A DNA stretch of 64,000 nt from Pseudomonas sp. p1(2021b) (GTDB lineage: Bacteria; Pseudomonadota; Gammaproteobacteria; Pseudomonadales; Pseudomonadaceae), in the NCBI RefSeq assembly GCF_020151015.1, contig NZ_CP083747.1, positions 1-64,000 on the forward strand, read 5' to 3'. The position numbers and the translations under genes were made by a program. Of this stretch, positions 1 through 7,848 are shown in pieces (the stretch's first letter is position 1; each line of letters begins with the position of its first letter). The notes under the pieces were generated by a model. That model was not told the origin of the DNA, ran no database searches, and was given only the letters and a program-made list of their open reading frames with translations.

Positions 1-1029
1 ATGTCTTATTCCGAACTCAGCGTTGAAGAGCGCGCCACCATTCAAATCGGTCATGCCCAAGGTTTCAGCCTGCGCGGGATTGCCTGCTTGATCAACCGAT
101 CCCCTTCGACCATCAGCCGGGAGCTGCGCCGCAATCGAGATGCCTGTGGCGGCTACTCGGCCCGCGTGGCCCAGCAGCAGATGCAGGCCCGCCGTCAGGT
201 GTGTCGACCGAAGCAAAAGCTGTTGCCGGGTAGCGAGCGCTTCGAATTGGTGGCGCATATGCTGCGTGAGCGTTTGTCTCCCGAGCAGATTGCCGGCAAG
301 CTGCGCAGCATGAATATTCCCAGCCTCAGAGATGCCTACGTCTGTCGCGAGACGATCTATAACGCGATCTATGCCTTGCCAGTCGGCGAGCTGCGTAAAG
401 AGCTGATCATCTGCCTGCGCCAAAGCAAGACGATGCGCAGGCCGCGCTCTGGCGGCGTGGATCGGCGCGGTCAGATCCCTGAGAGGGTCAGTATTCATGT
501 ACGTCCGCCGGAGATCGAAGACCGACTGATGCCAGGGCATTGGGAAGGCGACCTGATCAAGGGCAAGGCCAACGCCTCGTCTGTAGGTACGCTGGTGGAG
601 CGCACCAGTGGCTACCTGATGCTGGTGAAGATGAACGACGCGACGGCGACCTCGGCGATGGAAGGCTTCAGTGCAGCGCTCAATGGCATGCCGCTGGCGA
701 TGCGCAAGAGCATGACCTACGACCAGGGCCGAGAAATGGCGCGGCATGCTGAAATCACCCAGCAGACCGGGGTGGCGATTTACTTCTGCGACCCGCACAG
801 CCCTTGGCAGCGCGGCAGTAACGAAAACATCAATGGCCTGATCCGCCAGTACCTGCCCAAGGGCACGGACTTGTCGGTGCATAGCCAGGAGGAACTGGAT
901 GCCATCGCACTGCAACTGAACATGCGCCCCCGTAAGCGCTTCGACTTCAAGTGTCCGATCGAGGTTATGGACGAGGTGATGCAGGAAGCTATGGCTATGC
1001 GGCATGATGCTCCAGCTTCAATTCAATAA
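1..1029 (+). CDS. IS30-family transposase
   Basis: The 342-residue DDE transposase catalyses movement of the surrounding insertion sequence. An N-terminal helix-turn-helix (about residues 5-45, ending NRSPSTISRELRRN) is typical of IS30 and binds the terminal repeats. The C-terminal catalytic core (about 180-330) shows GHWEGDLIKG, TYDQGREMARH and NENINGLIRQYLPKG, which carry the expected D, D and E residues. Its length matches full IS30 transposases. Roughly twenty residues differ from the copy at 25996, so the two copies are related but not a recent duplication. Confidence 0.93.
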   Translation: MSYSELSVEERATIQIGHAQGFSLRGIACLINRSPSTISRELRRNRDACGGYSARVAQQQMQARRQVCRPKQKLLPGSERFELVAHMLRERLSPEQIAGKLRSMNIPSLRDAYVCRETIYNAIYALPVGELRKELIICLRQSKTMRRPRSGGVDRRGQIPERVSIHVRPPEIEDRLMPGHWEGDLIKGKANASSVGTLVERTSGYLMLVKMNDATATSAMEGFSAALNGMPLAMRKSMTYDQGREMARHAEITQQTGVAIYFCDPHSPWQRGSNENINGLIRQYLPKGTDLSVHSQEELDAIALQLNMRPRKRFDFKCPIEVMDEVMQEAMAMRHDAPASIQ

Positions 1030-1058
1030 CCGTGTTGCACTCAGCTCCTGTAACCGCC
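1..1058 (+). mobile_element. IS30-family insertion sequence, copy 1 (left end outside window)
   Basis: The element holds one transposase gene and ends in an inverted repeat whose inner part reads GTGTTGCACTCAG (about 1034-1046) and whose outer part runs to CCGCC at 1058. The same end closes the second copy at 27053. The window starts exactly at the transposase ATG, so the left repeat and any target duplication cannot be seen. The right end cuts into a leftward reading frame that continues past 1059. Confidence 0.85.
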
Positions 1059-1278
1059 CTGTGTAATTTCTTACATTGGCTCTATAGTGTGCATAATTTT
1101 TATGGAATGAATTGAGTATTTCTATAACCTTATCCAGCTGCAGTTGTTTTTTAGTGATATGAAGTTTTTTGGTCTCTGCCGAAGTATTGGTCAGCGCGAC
1201 GAGATAGCCAAACATTCCAGCGATCAACGCTCCCATACCAATTTTCACGGCATCCGAGGCAATATTTATCCACTCCAC
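1059..1278 (-). pseudogene. Small membrane protein, 3' end removed by IS30
   Basis: The protein starts MEWINIASDAVKIGMGALI and has one hydrophobic segment (about residues 10-30, GMGALIAGMFGYLVALT). A charged, probably coiled tail rich in K and L follows. The frame runs on for a few codons inside the IS30 right end, so the native C-terminus is lost. It has the layout of a single-pass anchor with a cytoplasmic helical domain. I do not recognise the family and infer no function. Confidence 0.5.
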
Positions 1279-1319
1279 GCTCCCTCCATTGCGCTTATCA
1301 CGCCAGCTATTTTTGACAC

Positions 1320-1706
1320 TTAGTCCATGCTTGGAGTACTGGCATGTCTTCCTATATGACCATCAGGCCCTCGCGCGCAAACACACATCCGAGACAGGCC
1401 TGCATCGGAGTAACATACGAGGGTTGTTTGCGCTTCAATGCGGTTTTCTTTTAAGTAACTTTCTTTAATCGGCCTGATCCACTGTTCGCGCCCATCCACA
1501 TCGGTTGTTTCCAGAAGCACCTCATCTTCTTGTAGATCAAAGTGTTTGTGCAGTAGTGCCACGCCAAATCTGTCTATGCAGTTGTGCTTTTTCAATATTT
1601 CAAATATTTCATTTAGACATGGCAGGTCCTCATCGTCTATGGGTCTAACATTGTCGATATGGTTAATTTCACCCCACAGTAAAGAAATCATTTTATTTAT
1701 CTCCAC
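1320..1706 (-). CDS. Uncharacterised 128-residue protein
   Basis: The soluble, acidic protein has no signal peptide or membrane segment. Visible motifs are VALLHKHFDLQEDEVLLE near the middle and a Cys-rich stretch (VCYSDAGLSRMCVCARG) near the C-terminus. The HKHF segment resembles small conserved bacterial proteins of unknown role. The start has ATG codons at residues 1 and 6 and is uncertain. It is 41 bp from the preceding truncated membrane-protein gene on the same strand, so the two may once have been co-transcribed. The local base composition is more AT-rich than the Pseudomonas-like genes further on. Confidence 0.55.
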   Translation of the reverse strand: MEINKMISLLWGEINHIDNVRPIDDEDLPCLNEIFEILKKHNCIDRFGVALLHKHFDLQEDEVLLETTDVDGREQWIRPIKESYLKENRIEAQTTLVCYSDAGLSRMCVCARGPDGHIGRHASTPSMD

Positions 1707-2091
1707 TATGAACGTTTAACTAGCGAAATGTTACAGATTTAATAGGGGTCTTAGTCTGCGAATCTTCATGGGAGACGGGACTAATCAGAGCCCTCGCTCT
1801 TGGATAACATTAGACGCTCGCGCGCAAAATTCCACCCATTCCGATAAGGCGGCGTATAGAGCCTTAGCGGCATCTGAGGTTGGCGCGTACTTATCTCTGT
1901 CGCAAGCCCATCTGGTGAACCGCTTCAGGGTATGCAGGCATCGTAGTCAGTGTCTGAGGGTCGGTTGAGGTCAATTTTGACTTCAAGAATCTAGACGTGG
2001 AGGGGAGGCCTCATGCCCGGCAAGACTTTAATTTCCATTGGCATGAGGCGCATGTTATTCGTGAACAGGCAAGATCCAAGTTTAAGCTTGT
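1707..2091. other. Intergenic stretch with no convincing gene
   Basis: About 385 bp. One short rightward frame (1768-1968) has no ribosome-binding site or recognisable motif and looks like chance. I see no repeat, IS end or terminator hairpin. Confidence 0.4.
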
Positions 2092-2568
2092 TTACTGATA
2101 TTTTGCGGAGCCGATGAACTTAGAGAAATGCTCGCACCATATTTGGACCGTTGTAAACTCGTTGACGTTGACGCTTGCAGGAATGGTTTTCTTGAAATTC
2201 CCGAAGTTTTTCAATTCGCCAATCAGAATTGCTTCTTTCTTTATGTCCAAAAACGATTCTTTGTCGGTGGCTTGTTTCTTTGTCAGGTAAATTTTGTAGT
2301 CTGGACCAGGTGCTACATCACCTTTAAATACAATTTCGTTATCCGTAACAAAAAGTTGTCCATTCGCCCAGTGAAGGGCGTCGCTGCCTTTCTGATCTTT
2401 CTTGAACTCTCCGCTATACTTTGCCACCTTTTGCACTTCTTCAATTTCGGCGATGGTGGCGTTTTCTTGTGCTGTCAAAATCGGAAGTATATAGATCCCT
2501 AGCCCAACTCCCGCGCCAAACAGAGCCAGGTGGGACGCGAGCAGAATTATTTTTAATTGCTTTTTCAT
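2092..2568 (-). CDS. DM13-domain exported protein
   Basis: An N-terminal hydrophobic segment (KQLKIILLASHLALFGAG, about residues 3-28) acts as a signal or anchor. After a linker rich in E/K comes a DM13-like domain of about 100 residues. Its hallmarks are LHWANGQLFVTDNEIVFKGD, PGPDYKIYLT and the terminal VQIWCEHFSKFIGSAKYQ with one conserved cysteine. DM13 domains are proposed to take part in redox or electron transfer at the cell surface. The start was placed at the second ATG (MKKQLK) because GAGG lies 5 bp upstream; an ATG four codons earlier is the alternative. No partner genes remain nearby. Confidence 0.7.
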   Translation of the reverse strand: MKKQLKIILLASHLALFGAGVGLGIYILPILTAQENATIAEIEEVQKVAKYSGEFKKDQKGSDALHWANGQLFVTDNEIVFKGDVAPGPDYKIYLTKKQATDKESFLDIKKEAILIGELKNFGNFKKTIPASVNVNEFTTVQIWCEHFSKFIGSAKYQ

Positions 2569-2722
2569 GGGTTGCCTCATACAGTGAGTTATTTGGTGTG
2601 TCCATCACAATCCATTAGTTCGAACAGGGTGCGGTATGTGCTGATAGCGATATTGTTAGTGGGGTGCTAGCTTAGCTACCATGACGGCATTTTTCAAGGT
2701 AGTTGTCGCGTCAACCGTCTAA

Positions 2723-2959
2723 CTATGCCGCCATTTTCTCGTTCTGTTGCTCTCGATCCTGGTTCAACAACACGGTGCCGATCGGTTCCCAGTTACGCGT
2801 CCGGCCTGACCACCGCTCCGGTTTGTTTTCCTTGGCTCGTTCGTACAACTCATGTCGCCGGGCCAAGACCTGATGGTCCAGCCCTCGATGCCGCTCAGCC
2901 GGTGTGACGAACCGGATGCGGCTATGTCGGTGCTCGTTGTTGTACCACCGCATAAAATT
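2723..2959 (-). pseudogene. IS3-family transposase (orfB) C-terminal remnant
   Basis: The conceptual protein contains MRWYNNEHRHSRIRFVTP, the end of an IS3-type rve integrase core, followed by AERHRGLDHQVLARRHELYE and a divergent tail. Everything upstream is gone because ISL3 copy A begins at 2960. It is a relic of an earlier insertion and is unrelated to the complete IS3 element at 21552-22797. Confidence 0.75.
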
Positions 2960-4264
2960 GGTTCTTCGCGGAGTCTGGGGGAAGAGCGAGTTGACAGTCA
3001 GGGAAGCAGGTAAATTGGCAGTCGCCAAACACACCCTTCACCTGTCCCTGCTGTCGCCGTGCATCCTATTGATCTTGCCGCTTTCTGGCCAGGCTACGAC
3101 GCCGTTACCTGTCGCCCATCTACCGATAACACCCTCCTCATTGAGCTTGAACCTCAAGCCGGCTCTCTTCCTAAGTGCGGGCGTTGTGGCCAGTTCAGCC
3201 CGTTGATTCACGATCGCCGGATTCGTCTGGTGCGTGATCGTGATCTGTTCGATCAGCGCGTCCTGCTTCAACTACCAGTGCGCCGAGTCGATTGCCTGAG
3301 TTGTGGGCGGGTGACCGAGCGGATCGACTGGTTGGAGCCAGCATCTCGGCTGACCCAGCGGTTACGGATATGGCTCGAAAGCTTGCTGCGGCTGCTGCCG
3401 ATCAGCCACGTCAGCCAGCTCACCGGCCTGCATTGGCACACCCTCAAAACGCTCGATAAACGACGCCTTCAAGCCGAGGTAGGCAACTTCGATTCAACCG
3501 GTGTCCGCCGCCTGGTGATGGACGAGTTCGCCCTGCACAAAGGGCATCGCTATGCCACGGTCATCATGGATGCCGAGCGAACGCGGGTATTGTGGGTCGG
3601 CCACGGCAACAGCCGCGAGGCGGTCCGCCCGTTCTTTGAATTGCTCGGCAAGCACTGCCAGCAGATAGAGGCGGTGGCCATGGACATGAACACGGCTTTT
3701 GATTTGGAGGTGAAGAAGCATTGCCCGCAAGCCGAAGTGGTGTACGACCTGTTTCACGTCGTCGCGCGCTACGGTCGGGATGTGATCGACCGTATCCGGG
3801 TTGACCAGGCCAACCTCCTGCGCGAAGACAAGCCGGCACGAAAGGCGGTCAAGCAAAGCCGCTGGCTGCTGCTGCGCAATCGCAACAACCTGAAGGACGG
3901 ACAAGCCGTGCAGCTTCAAGAACTACTCGCGGCCAACCAGCCGCTGGCTACGGTCTATGTCCTCAAGGATGCGCTGAAGGATGTCTGGTTCGCCCCCAGC
4001 GTACGAGAGGGCTGGCGCCGCTGGCGAACCTGGTTGCGGCACGCCCGGGACAGCGGCCTCGCGCCGCTACAGCGCTTCGCTCGCAACCTGCGCAAATACG
4101 CCCGAGGCATCCTCGCCAGTGCCAACTTCCATATGCATACCAGCGTCCTTGAGGGCGTCAACAACCGCATCAAGGTGATCAAGCGTATGGCCTATGGTTT
4201 TCGGGACTCGGAATACTTTTTCCTGAAAATCAAGGCTGCCTTCCCCGGGAAAGCGCGATGAACC
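2960..4264 (+). mobile_element. ISL3-family insertion sequence, copy A
   Basis: The 1305-bp element has ends GGTTCTTCGCGGAG (left) and GGTTCATCGCGCTT (right, read inward), the usual ISL3 terminal pattern. It is the same length as copy B (8322-9626) and identical wherever compared, but in opposite orientation. The 8 bp left of it are ATAAAATT and the 8 bp right are TTTTTTTT, so it lacks its own 8-bp target duplication. Confidence 0.9.
3059..4261 (+). CDS. ISL3-family transposase (copy A)
   Basis: The 400-residue transposase has an N-terminal zinc-ribbon-like region (CGRCGQ at about residue 39 and CLSCGR at about residue 80) for DNA binding. The helical DDE core follows, with VMDEFALHKGHRYATVIMD, the downstream AMDMNTAF and VVYDLFHVV, and EGVNNRIKVIKRMAYGFR carrying the catalytic E. 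It starts with GTG. Its stop codon lies in the right terminal repeat, as is common in ISL3. The protein is identical to that of copy B. Confidence 0.93.
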   Translation: MHPIDLAAFWPGYDAVTCRPSTDNTLLIELEPQAGSLPKCGRCGQFSPLIHDRRIRLVRDRDLFDQRVLLQLPVRRVDCLSCGRVTERIDWLEPASRLTQRLRIWLESLLRLLPISHVSQLTGLHWHTLKTLDKRRLQAEVGNFDSTGVRRLVMDEFALHKGHRYATVIMDAERTRVLWVGHGNSREAVRPFFELLGKHCQQIEAVAMDMNTAFDLEVKKHCPQAEVVYDLFHVVARYGRDVIDRIRVDQANLLREDKPARKAVKQSRWLLLRNRNNLKDGQAVQLQELLAANQPLATVYVLKDALKDVWFAPSVREGWRRWRTWLRHARDSGLAPLQRFARNLRKYARGILASANFHMHTSVLEGVNNRIKVIKRMAYGFRDSEYFFLKIKAAFPGKAR

Positions 4265-4327
4265 TTTTTTTTGGCGATCACGCTCGGCCTGATGGTTGGC
4301 TGCTCGTCGAGTTCAAGTGCGATCTGA
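4265..4327 (+). pseudogene. 3' part of a tiny lipoprotein gene split by ISL3
   Basis: Directly after ISL3 copy A a frame reads FLAITLGLMVGCSSSSSAI and stops. This is a bacterial lipoprotein signal with lipobox LMVGC. Its likely 5' end (ribosome-binding site, ATG, ATC, CG, then a run of T) lies next to the outer end of ISL3 copy B on the opposite strand at about 9627-9642. Joined across the 8-T run, the frame works only if one more T is present, so the exact original reading frame is uncertain. The role of such small lipoproteins (entericidin-like size) is unknown here. Confidence 0.45.
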
Positions 4328-4424
4328 TCAGTGAGCGGTAGCGCAAGTGGATCGCCTCAGCCAAGCAGCGTTGTTGCCGGCGGCCGGAAGAAAGCGGCGG
4401 GAAAGCCTTGAACTAGTAGCGGAA

Positions 4425-4621
4425 AGGATGAAACTTTATTTTTACGATTCTCAGCATTTTCCAAGGTTGAGCGAAAATTAGGATGATACTTTAATGATTC
4501 CGGCCTCCATCCCCACAAAACGCTTGCAGATGGCAGAATTGAAATAAGTCATTGTTTTAAATGGATTTTTGCAGGAATTGCTACGTTGCAGGGTCCTGTA
4601 GTTAGGATGACACTTTATTTT
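4425..4621 (+). repeat. Three direct repeats AGGATGAnACTTTA
   Basis: AGGATGAAACTTTATTTT starts at 4425, AGGATGATACTTTAATG at 4480 and AGGATGACACTTTATTTT at 4604. The last two share a preceding TT. The spacings are about 55 and 124 bp. They lie in a gene-free 300-bp stretch that ends at the merR fragment junction at 4631. Repeated sites of this kind occur at the ends of some transposons as transposase-binding sites, but I cannot identify the element. Confidence 0.5.
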
Positions 4622-4630
4622 CCTCCCACA

Positions 4631-4789
4631 GAAACGCGAGCACGGGCTGCACGCAAGCTCGCGTTGATCGAGCAGAAGATGGCCGACTTGGTCGTCATGC
4701 AGCAACTGTTAGGCGAACTGGTGCAGCAATGTGATGCGGGAGACGGCGGAACGATCTGCCCGATCATCGAGGCACTGATCAGAGAGTAA
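4631..4789 (+). pseudogene. merR: merR 3' fragment
   Basis: Residues from TRARAARKLALIEQKMADL to PIIEALIRE match the C-terminal effector-binding half of the MerR encoded at 44723-45124. The helix-turn-helix half is missing and foreign sequence joins at 4631. The 250 bp from 4631 to 4880, including the transposon end, look identical to 44632-44881 in inverted orientation, so this is a stray end of the same Tn5563-like element. It cannot make a functional regulator. Confidence 0.85.
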
Positions 4790-4842
4790 TGCCTGGCGGG
4801 TGAGCTGGAGATCGGAAAGCCCCTTTACGGTGGGATTCAGAG

Positions 4843-4880
4843 CTTACGTTGGTTTTTGGTTCCATTGCTCCCCAAACCCC
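4843..4880 (-). repeat. Tn5563-like terminal inverted repeat (mer end), truncated copy
   Basis: Read inward from 4880 the end begins GGGGTTTGGGGAGCAATGGA. The same sequence starts at 31409 and 44632. It abuts the middle of an SDR gene, marking the point of insertion or recombination. Assignment to the Tn5563/Tn5044 branch of the Tn3 family rests on memory of that element (merRTP without merA). Confidence 0.7.
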
Positions 4881-5078
4881 GTCAATGCGATTGCACCGGG
4901 TGAGATCGAGACGTCGATCCTGTCTGCCGGGACCGAACTGATCGTCGATCAGCAGATCCCCATGCACCGCTTGGGCAAGCCGGAAGAAGTCGCATCCCTG
5001 GTGCATTTCCTCTGCACCCGAGGCGCGTCGTACATCAACGGTTCGGAGATTCATGTCAACGGTGGTCAGCACGTCTGA
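4881..5078 (+). pseudogene. SDR oxidoreductase, C-terminal fragment
   Basis: The frame begins VNAIAPGEIETSIL, the segment after the catalytic YxxxK in short-chain dehydrogenases. It ends with HRLGKPEEVASLVHFL and NGSEIHVNGGQHV, the classic C-terminal signature. The Rossmann half and the active site are absent because the transposon end at 4880 cuts the gene. It stands upstream of the GntR gene on the same strand and may have been its target. Confidence 0.85.
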
Positions 5079-5147
5079 AATAATCTGGAAATCCCGGCCG
5101 GAAACTTCCATCATTCGGGCCGGGCATCCGCCGCAGATGAGCGATCA

Positions 5148-5825
5148 ATGAGCAACCCCTACCCTATTCAAACCCTCAATCACTCTTACCTGGGCAGTGG
5201 CATCTACGAGTTGCTGCGCGAGGCACTGATCACCGGGCGTTTCCAGCCCGATGACCGCCTGCGCATCCGCGACCTGGCCGAACAACTGGGCACCAGCGTC
5301 ACACCGGTGCGCGACGCGATCCTGCAACTGGCCAAGGAACAGGCGCTGATCCTCAAGACCCCGCGTGACATCCGCGTACCCATCCTCACCGCCGCGCAAT
5401 ACGGCGAGATCCGCAGCATCCGCCTGGCGCTTGAAGGCCTGGCTGCGGAGACGGCCGCCGCGCTGGTGACCGACAGCGAACTCGCAGACCTGCAAGCCTG
5501 CATCGAAAACAACATCGCCGCGATCAACGCCCAGGACTTGCAAGCCGCTCTCAAGTGCAATCAGCAATTTCACTACGCGCTGACCACCATCGCGCGCATG
5601 CCGGTGCTGGCGGGTTTGCTCGATAGCCTGTGGATGCGCACCGGCCCACTGATCGCCCGTGCCTATGGCAACTTCAACGAGCGCATGGCCATCGACCATC
5701 ACTGGGAAGTGCTCGACGCACTCAAGCGCCGCGATGGCGCGGCGGCACGGGCGGCCATCTGCCGTGACATTCTCGATGGCAACGAGAAGATGCTCGAGTA
5801 CATCGAGATGGCGCAGGCGGACTGA
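5148..5825 (+). CDS. GntR/FadR-family transcriptional regulator
   Basis: The 225-residue protein has an N-terminal winged helix (about 15-80, RIRDLAEQLGTSVTPVRDAI) and a C-terminal all-helical FCD ligand domain (about 90-215). Candidate metal-binding residues lie in CNQQFHYAL and DHHWEVLDAL. FCD regulators typically sense organic acids and control nearby catabolic genes. It is 69 bp downstream of an SDR remnant on the same strand, so it probably regulated that lost pathway. Confidence 0.88.
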   Translation: MSNPYPIQTLNHSYLGSGIYELLREALITGRFQPDDRLRIRDLAEQLGTSVTPVRDAILQLAKEQALILKTPRDIRVPILTAAQYGEIRSIRLALEGLAAETAAALVTDSELADLQACIENNIAAINAQDLQAALKCNQQFHYALTTIARMPVLAGLLDSLWMRTGPLIARAYGNFNERMAIDHHWEVLDALKRRDGAAARAAICRDILDGNEKMLEYIEMAQAD

Positions 5826-5858
5826 TTGGCAGTCAATTCGACTGTTGACGAAACATAG

Positions 5859-5870
5859 ATGACCAGTTAG
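5859..5870. promoter_or_regulatory. Candidate TetR operator upstream of the TetR gene
   Basis: The sequence ATGACCAGTTAG lies 37 bp before the TetR start. The near-identical ATGACCAGTCGT occurs in inverted orientation before the isochorismatase gene (6520-6531). Sharing between the two promoters fits autoregulation plus control of the target. No binding data support it. Confidence 0.4.
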
Positions 5871-5906
5871 TTTATTAAAACTTTCTCATCACTGGATGTC
5901 TCTGTC

Positions 5907-6497
5907 ATGGCTCGCCCGGTCAACCTCGAAGTCAGATCCCGTTTGCTGTCGATTGGCCGCCAGGTGGTTCACAACCGTGGCTTCAACGGCTGCGGCGTCC
6001 AGGACATCACCGCCGCTGCCGAGATTCCCAAGGGCTCTTTCTACAACTACTTCGCCAGCAAGGAAGACTTCGCGGCAGAGATCCTCGAGGAATACTGGAC
6101 CTCGATCGAAACCCGCCACGGGCCGATCTTCTACGACGCCCGGGTCAAGCCGCTGGAGCGCATCGGCCAGTTCTTCCAGGCCCTGGTGCTCGAGCACGGC
6201 GAGCATGAATACAGCCTGGGTTGCCTGATTGGCAACCTGTCCCTGGAAATGTCCAATGGCAGCGAACAAACCCGCAAGCGTCTGGCCGATGTGCTGGCGC
6301 GCTGGGAAGGTTTGCTCGCGAGCTGCCTGCGTGAAGCGCAGCAGCGCCGCGAACTCTCTGAAACTCACGACGCCGAAGCGCTGGCCAGTGTCATCGTCGA
6401 AGGCTGGGAAGGTGCGGTCATGCGCGGCAAGGTCCTGCGCGACGGTGCACCTCTGCAGCGTTTCGTATCGATGGTCTTGCCTCGGCTATTGGAGTGA
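5907..6497 (+). CDS. TetR/AcrR-family repressor
   Basis: The 196-residue regulator has a typical N-terminal HTH (residues 8-55, GVQDITAAAEIPKGSFYNYF followed by ASKEDF) and a helical ligand-binding domain of the AcrR C-terminal type. The isochorismatase-like gene begins 90 bp downstream on the same strand, and a shared ATGACCAGT element precedes both genes. It is therefore likely to repress the hydrolase until an unknown small molecule binds. The start codon ATG (MARPVNLEV) is well placed for the family. Confidence 0.88.
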   Translation: MARPVNLEVRSRLLSIGRQVVHNRGFNGCGVQDITAAAEIPKGSFYNYFASKEDFAAEILEEYWTSIETRHGPIFYDARVKPLERIGQFFQALVLEHGEHEYSLGCLIGNLSLEMSNGSEQTRKRLADVLARWEGLLASCLREAQQRRELSETHDAEALASVIVEGWEGAVMRGKVLRDGAPLQRFVSMVLPRLLE

Positions 6498-6517
6498 GTT
6501 TTTTTTCCTCATTAATA

Positions 6518-6531
6518 AGACGACTGGTCAT
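6518..6531. promoter_or_regulatory. Candidate TetR operator upstream of the hydrolase gene
   Basis: AGACGACTGGTCAT is the inverted counterpart of the element at 5859-5870. It lies in the 90-bp gap between the TetR gene and the isochorismatase-like gene, followed by an AT-rich stretch. Confidence 0.4.
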
Positions 6532-6587
6532 TTATATAAAGCAACATTCACGTCTCATCCACGCAAGCACCCAAGAGGTAAATCGTC

Positions 6588-7289
6588 ATGAGCCATCTGT
6601 ACGCCGACCCCGCCGAACCCGCACTGCCTGCCACTGGTTTCAAGCTCGACCTGAGCAAAGCCGCCCTGGTGGTCATCGACCCACAGAACGACTTCCTCAG
6701 CCCTGCCGGCGCCAGTTGGGCGGTGTTCGGTGAGAGCATCGTCGAGAACAACACCGTCGAAAACCTGGAAAAACTGTTCAAGGCCTTCAAGGCTCACGAC
6801 CTGCCCGTGGCCGTGTCGCCACACTATTACTACCCGCACGACCACGACTGGCATTTTGGCGGTCCGCTGGAAAAGGTCATGCACAGCATCTGCATGTTCG
6901 ATCGCAAGGGACCGAACACCCTGGAAAACTTCGAAGGCTCCGGCGCCGATTTCCTCGAGATCTACAAGCCGTACATTCTCGACGGCGAGACCATCATCGC
7001 CTCGCCGCACAAGGTCTACGGCCCGGAAACCAACGACCTGGCGCTGCAATTGCGCAAGAAAGGCGTGTCGCAGATCATCCTCGCCGGCATGGCGGCCAAC
7101 CTTTGCGTGGAATCACACCTGCGCGAACTGCTCGAACAGGGCTTTGAAATAGTCGTGGTACGCGACGCCACCGCCGGCCCGCGCCTGCCGGATGGCGACG
7201 GCTACCTGGCGGCCATCATCAATTACCGCTTCCTCGCCCACGGGCTGTGGACCACCGAAGAGACTATCGCGCAACTGCAACCGGCTTGA
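6588..7289 (+). CDS. Isochorismatase-like cysteine hydrolase
   Basis: The 233-residue cytoplasmic enzyme of the isochorismatase/nicotinamidase superfamily shows its triad: D31 (ALVVIDPQNDF), K142 (ASPHKVYGP) and C173 (NLCVESH). The HYYYPHDH motif (79-86) is distinctive and is shared with the exported paralogue at 36039-36830. Superfamily members hydrolyse amides or vinyl ethers; the substrate here is unknown. The ribosome-binding site AAGAGGTAAATCGTC precedes the ATG. A TetR gene lies upstream and a DUF2798 gene downstream on the same strand, suggesting one inducible unit. Confidence 0.88.
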   Translation: MSHLYADPAEPALPATGFKLDLSKAALVVIDPQNDFLSPAGASWAVFGESIVENNTVENLEKLFKAFKAHDLPVAVSPHYYYPHDHDWHFGGPLEKVMHSICMFDRKGPNTLENFEGSGADFLEIYKPYILDGETIIASPHKVYGPETNDLALQLRKKGVSQIILAGMAANLCVESHLRELLEQGFEIVVVRDATAGPRLPDGDGYLAAIINYRFLAHGLWTTEETIAQLQPA

Positions 7290-7343
7290 TCGTGCCCGAG
7301 CGGCCGGGCATCGCGCCCCCCCGCTCTTTCTCGAGAACCCCCG

Positions 7344-7568
7344 ATGAAAATCCCCGCCCGTTATGAGCATTTCGTTTTCGGCGTCGTTCAATCCGGCCTG
7401 ACCTGCGCGGTCGCGGCCGCCATCGCCACCACACCCCATGCGCTCGACCTGGCCTTTGCCGGCCGCTGGTTGAACGCGTGGGCGCTGTCGTGGGTATCGA
7501 TGTTGCCGGTGGTGGTGCTGGCGGCGCCGATGATTCGGCGCGTGGTGAGGCGGATGACGGTGGGCTGA
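7344..7568 (+). CDS. DUF2798 small membrane protein
   Basis: The 74-residue protein has two hydrophobic helices (about 9-28 and 43-64) and a basic C-terminus RRVVRRMTVG. The pattern H-F-x(5)-Q-S-G-L-T-C-A and WLNAWALSW is the DUF2798 signature; its function is unknown. A second member occurs at 58823-59059. It begins 54 bp after the isochorismatase-like gene and is probably co-transcribed with it. Confidence 0.8.
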   Translation: MKIPARYEHFVFGVVQSGLTCAVAAAIATTPHALDLAFAGRWLNAWALSWVSMLPVVVLAAPMIRRVVRRMTVG

Positions 7569-7604
7569 ATGACTTGGCTATGACTCACCCAACACACCGC
7601 CATC

Positions 7605-7618
7605 GCGAGCATGCTCGC
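7605..7618. repeat. REP-like palindrome
   Basis: GCGAGCATGCTCGC is a perfect palindrome followed by TCCTACC, as in intergenic REP elements of fluorescens-group pseudomonads. It lies between convergence-free genes in a 280-bp gap and marks this segment as native Pseudomonas chromosome. Confidence 0.7.
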
Positions 7619-7848
7619 TCCTACCGGGGGCTTCGGGGCTGCTCGCGACAGGCGCGCAAGCCCGCACCCGACGCACGAAATACTGTGCCCGTTCGCATTT
7701 TCGCAATAAACCACTTTTCATCCGCGCATTTGTAGCCGCTTCGTTCACGGACAAGCCGGTACATTAGACCTCCATGGTCCCGCAGAGCGACCGACAACAA
7801 AACCTACAGCTCGCCCAAGAAAATCTGCCAACCATTCGGAGTCTTTCC

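Noticed and set aside
4425..4621. CRISPR-like array
   Set aside because: Only three short imperfect repeats with unequal spacing (55 and 124 bp), no palindromic repeat or cas genes.
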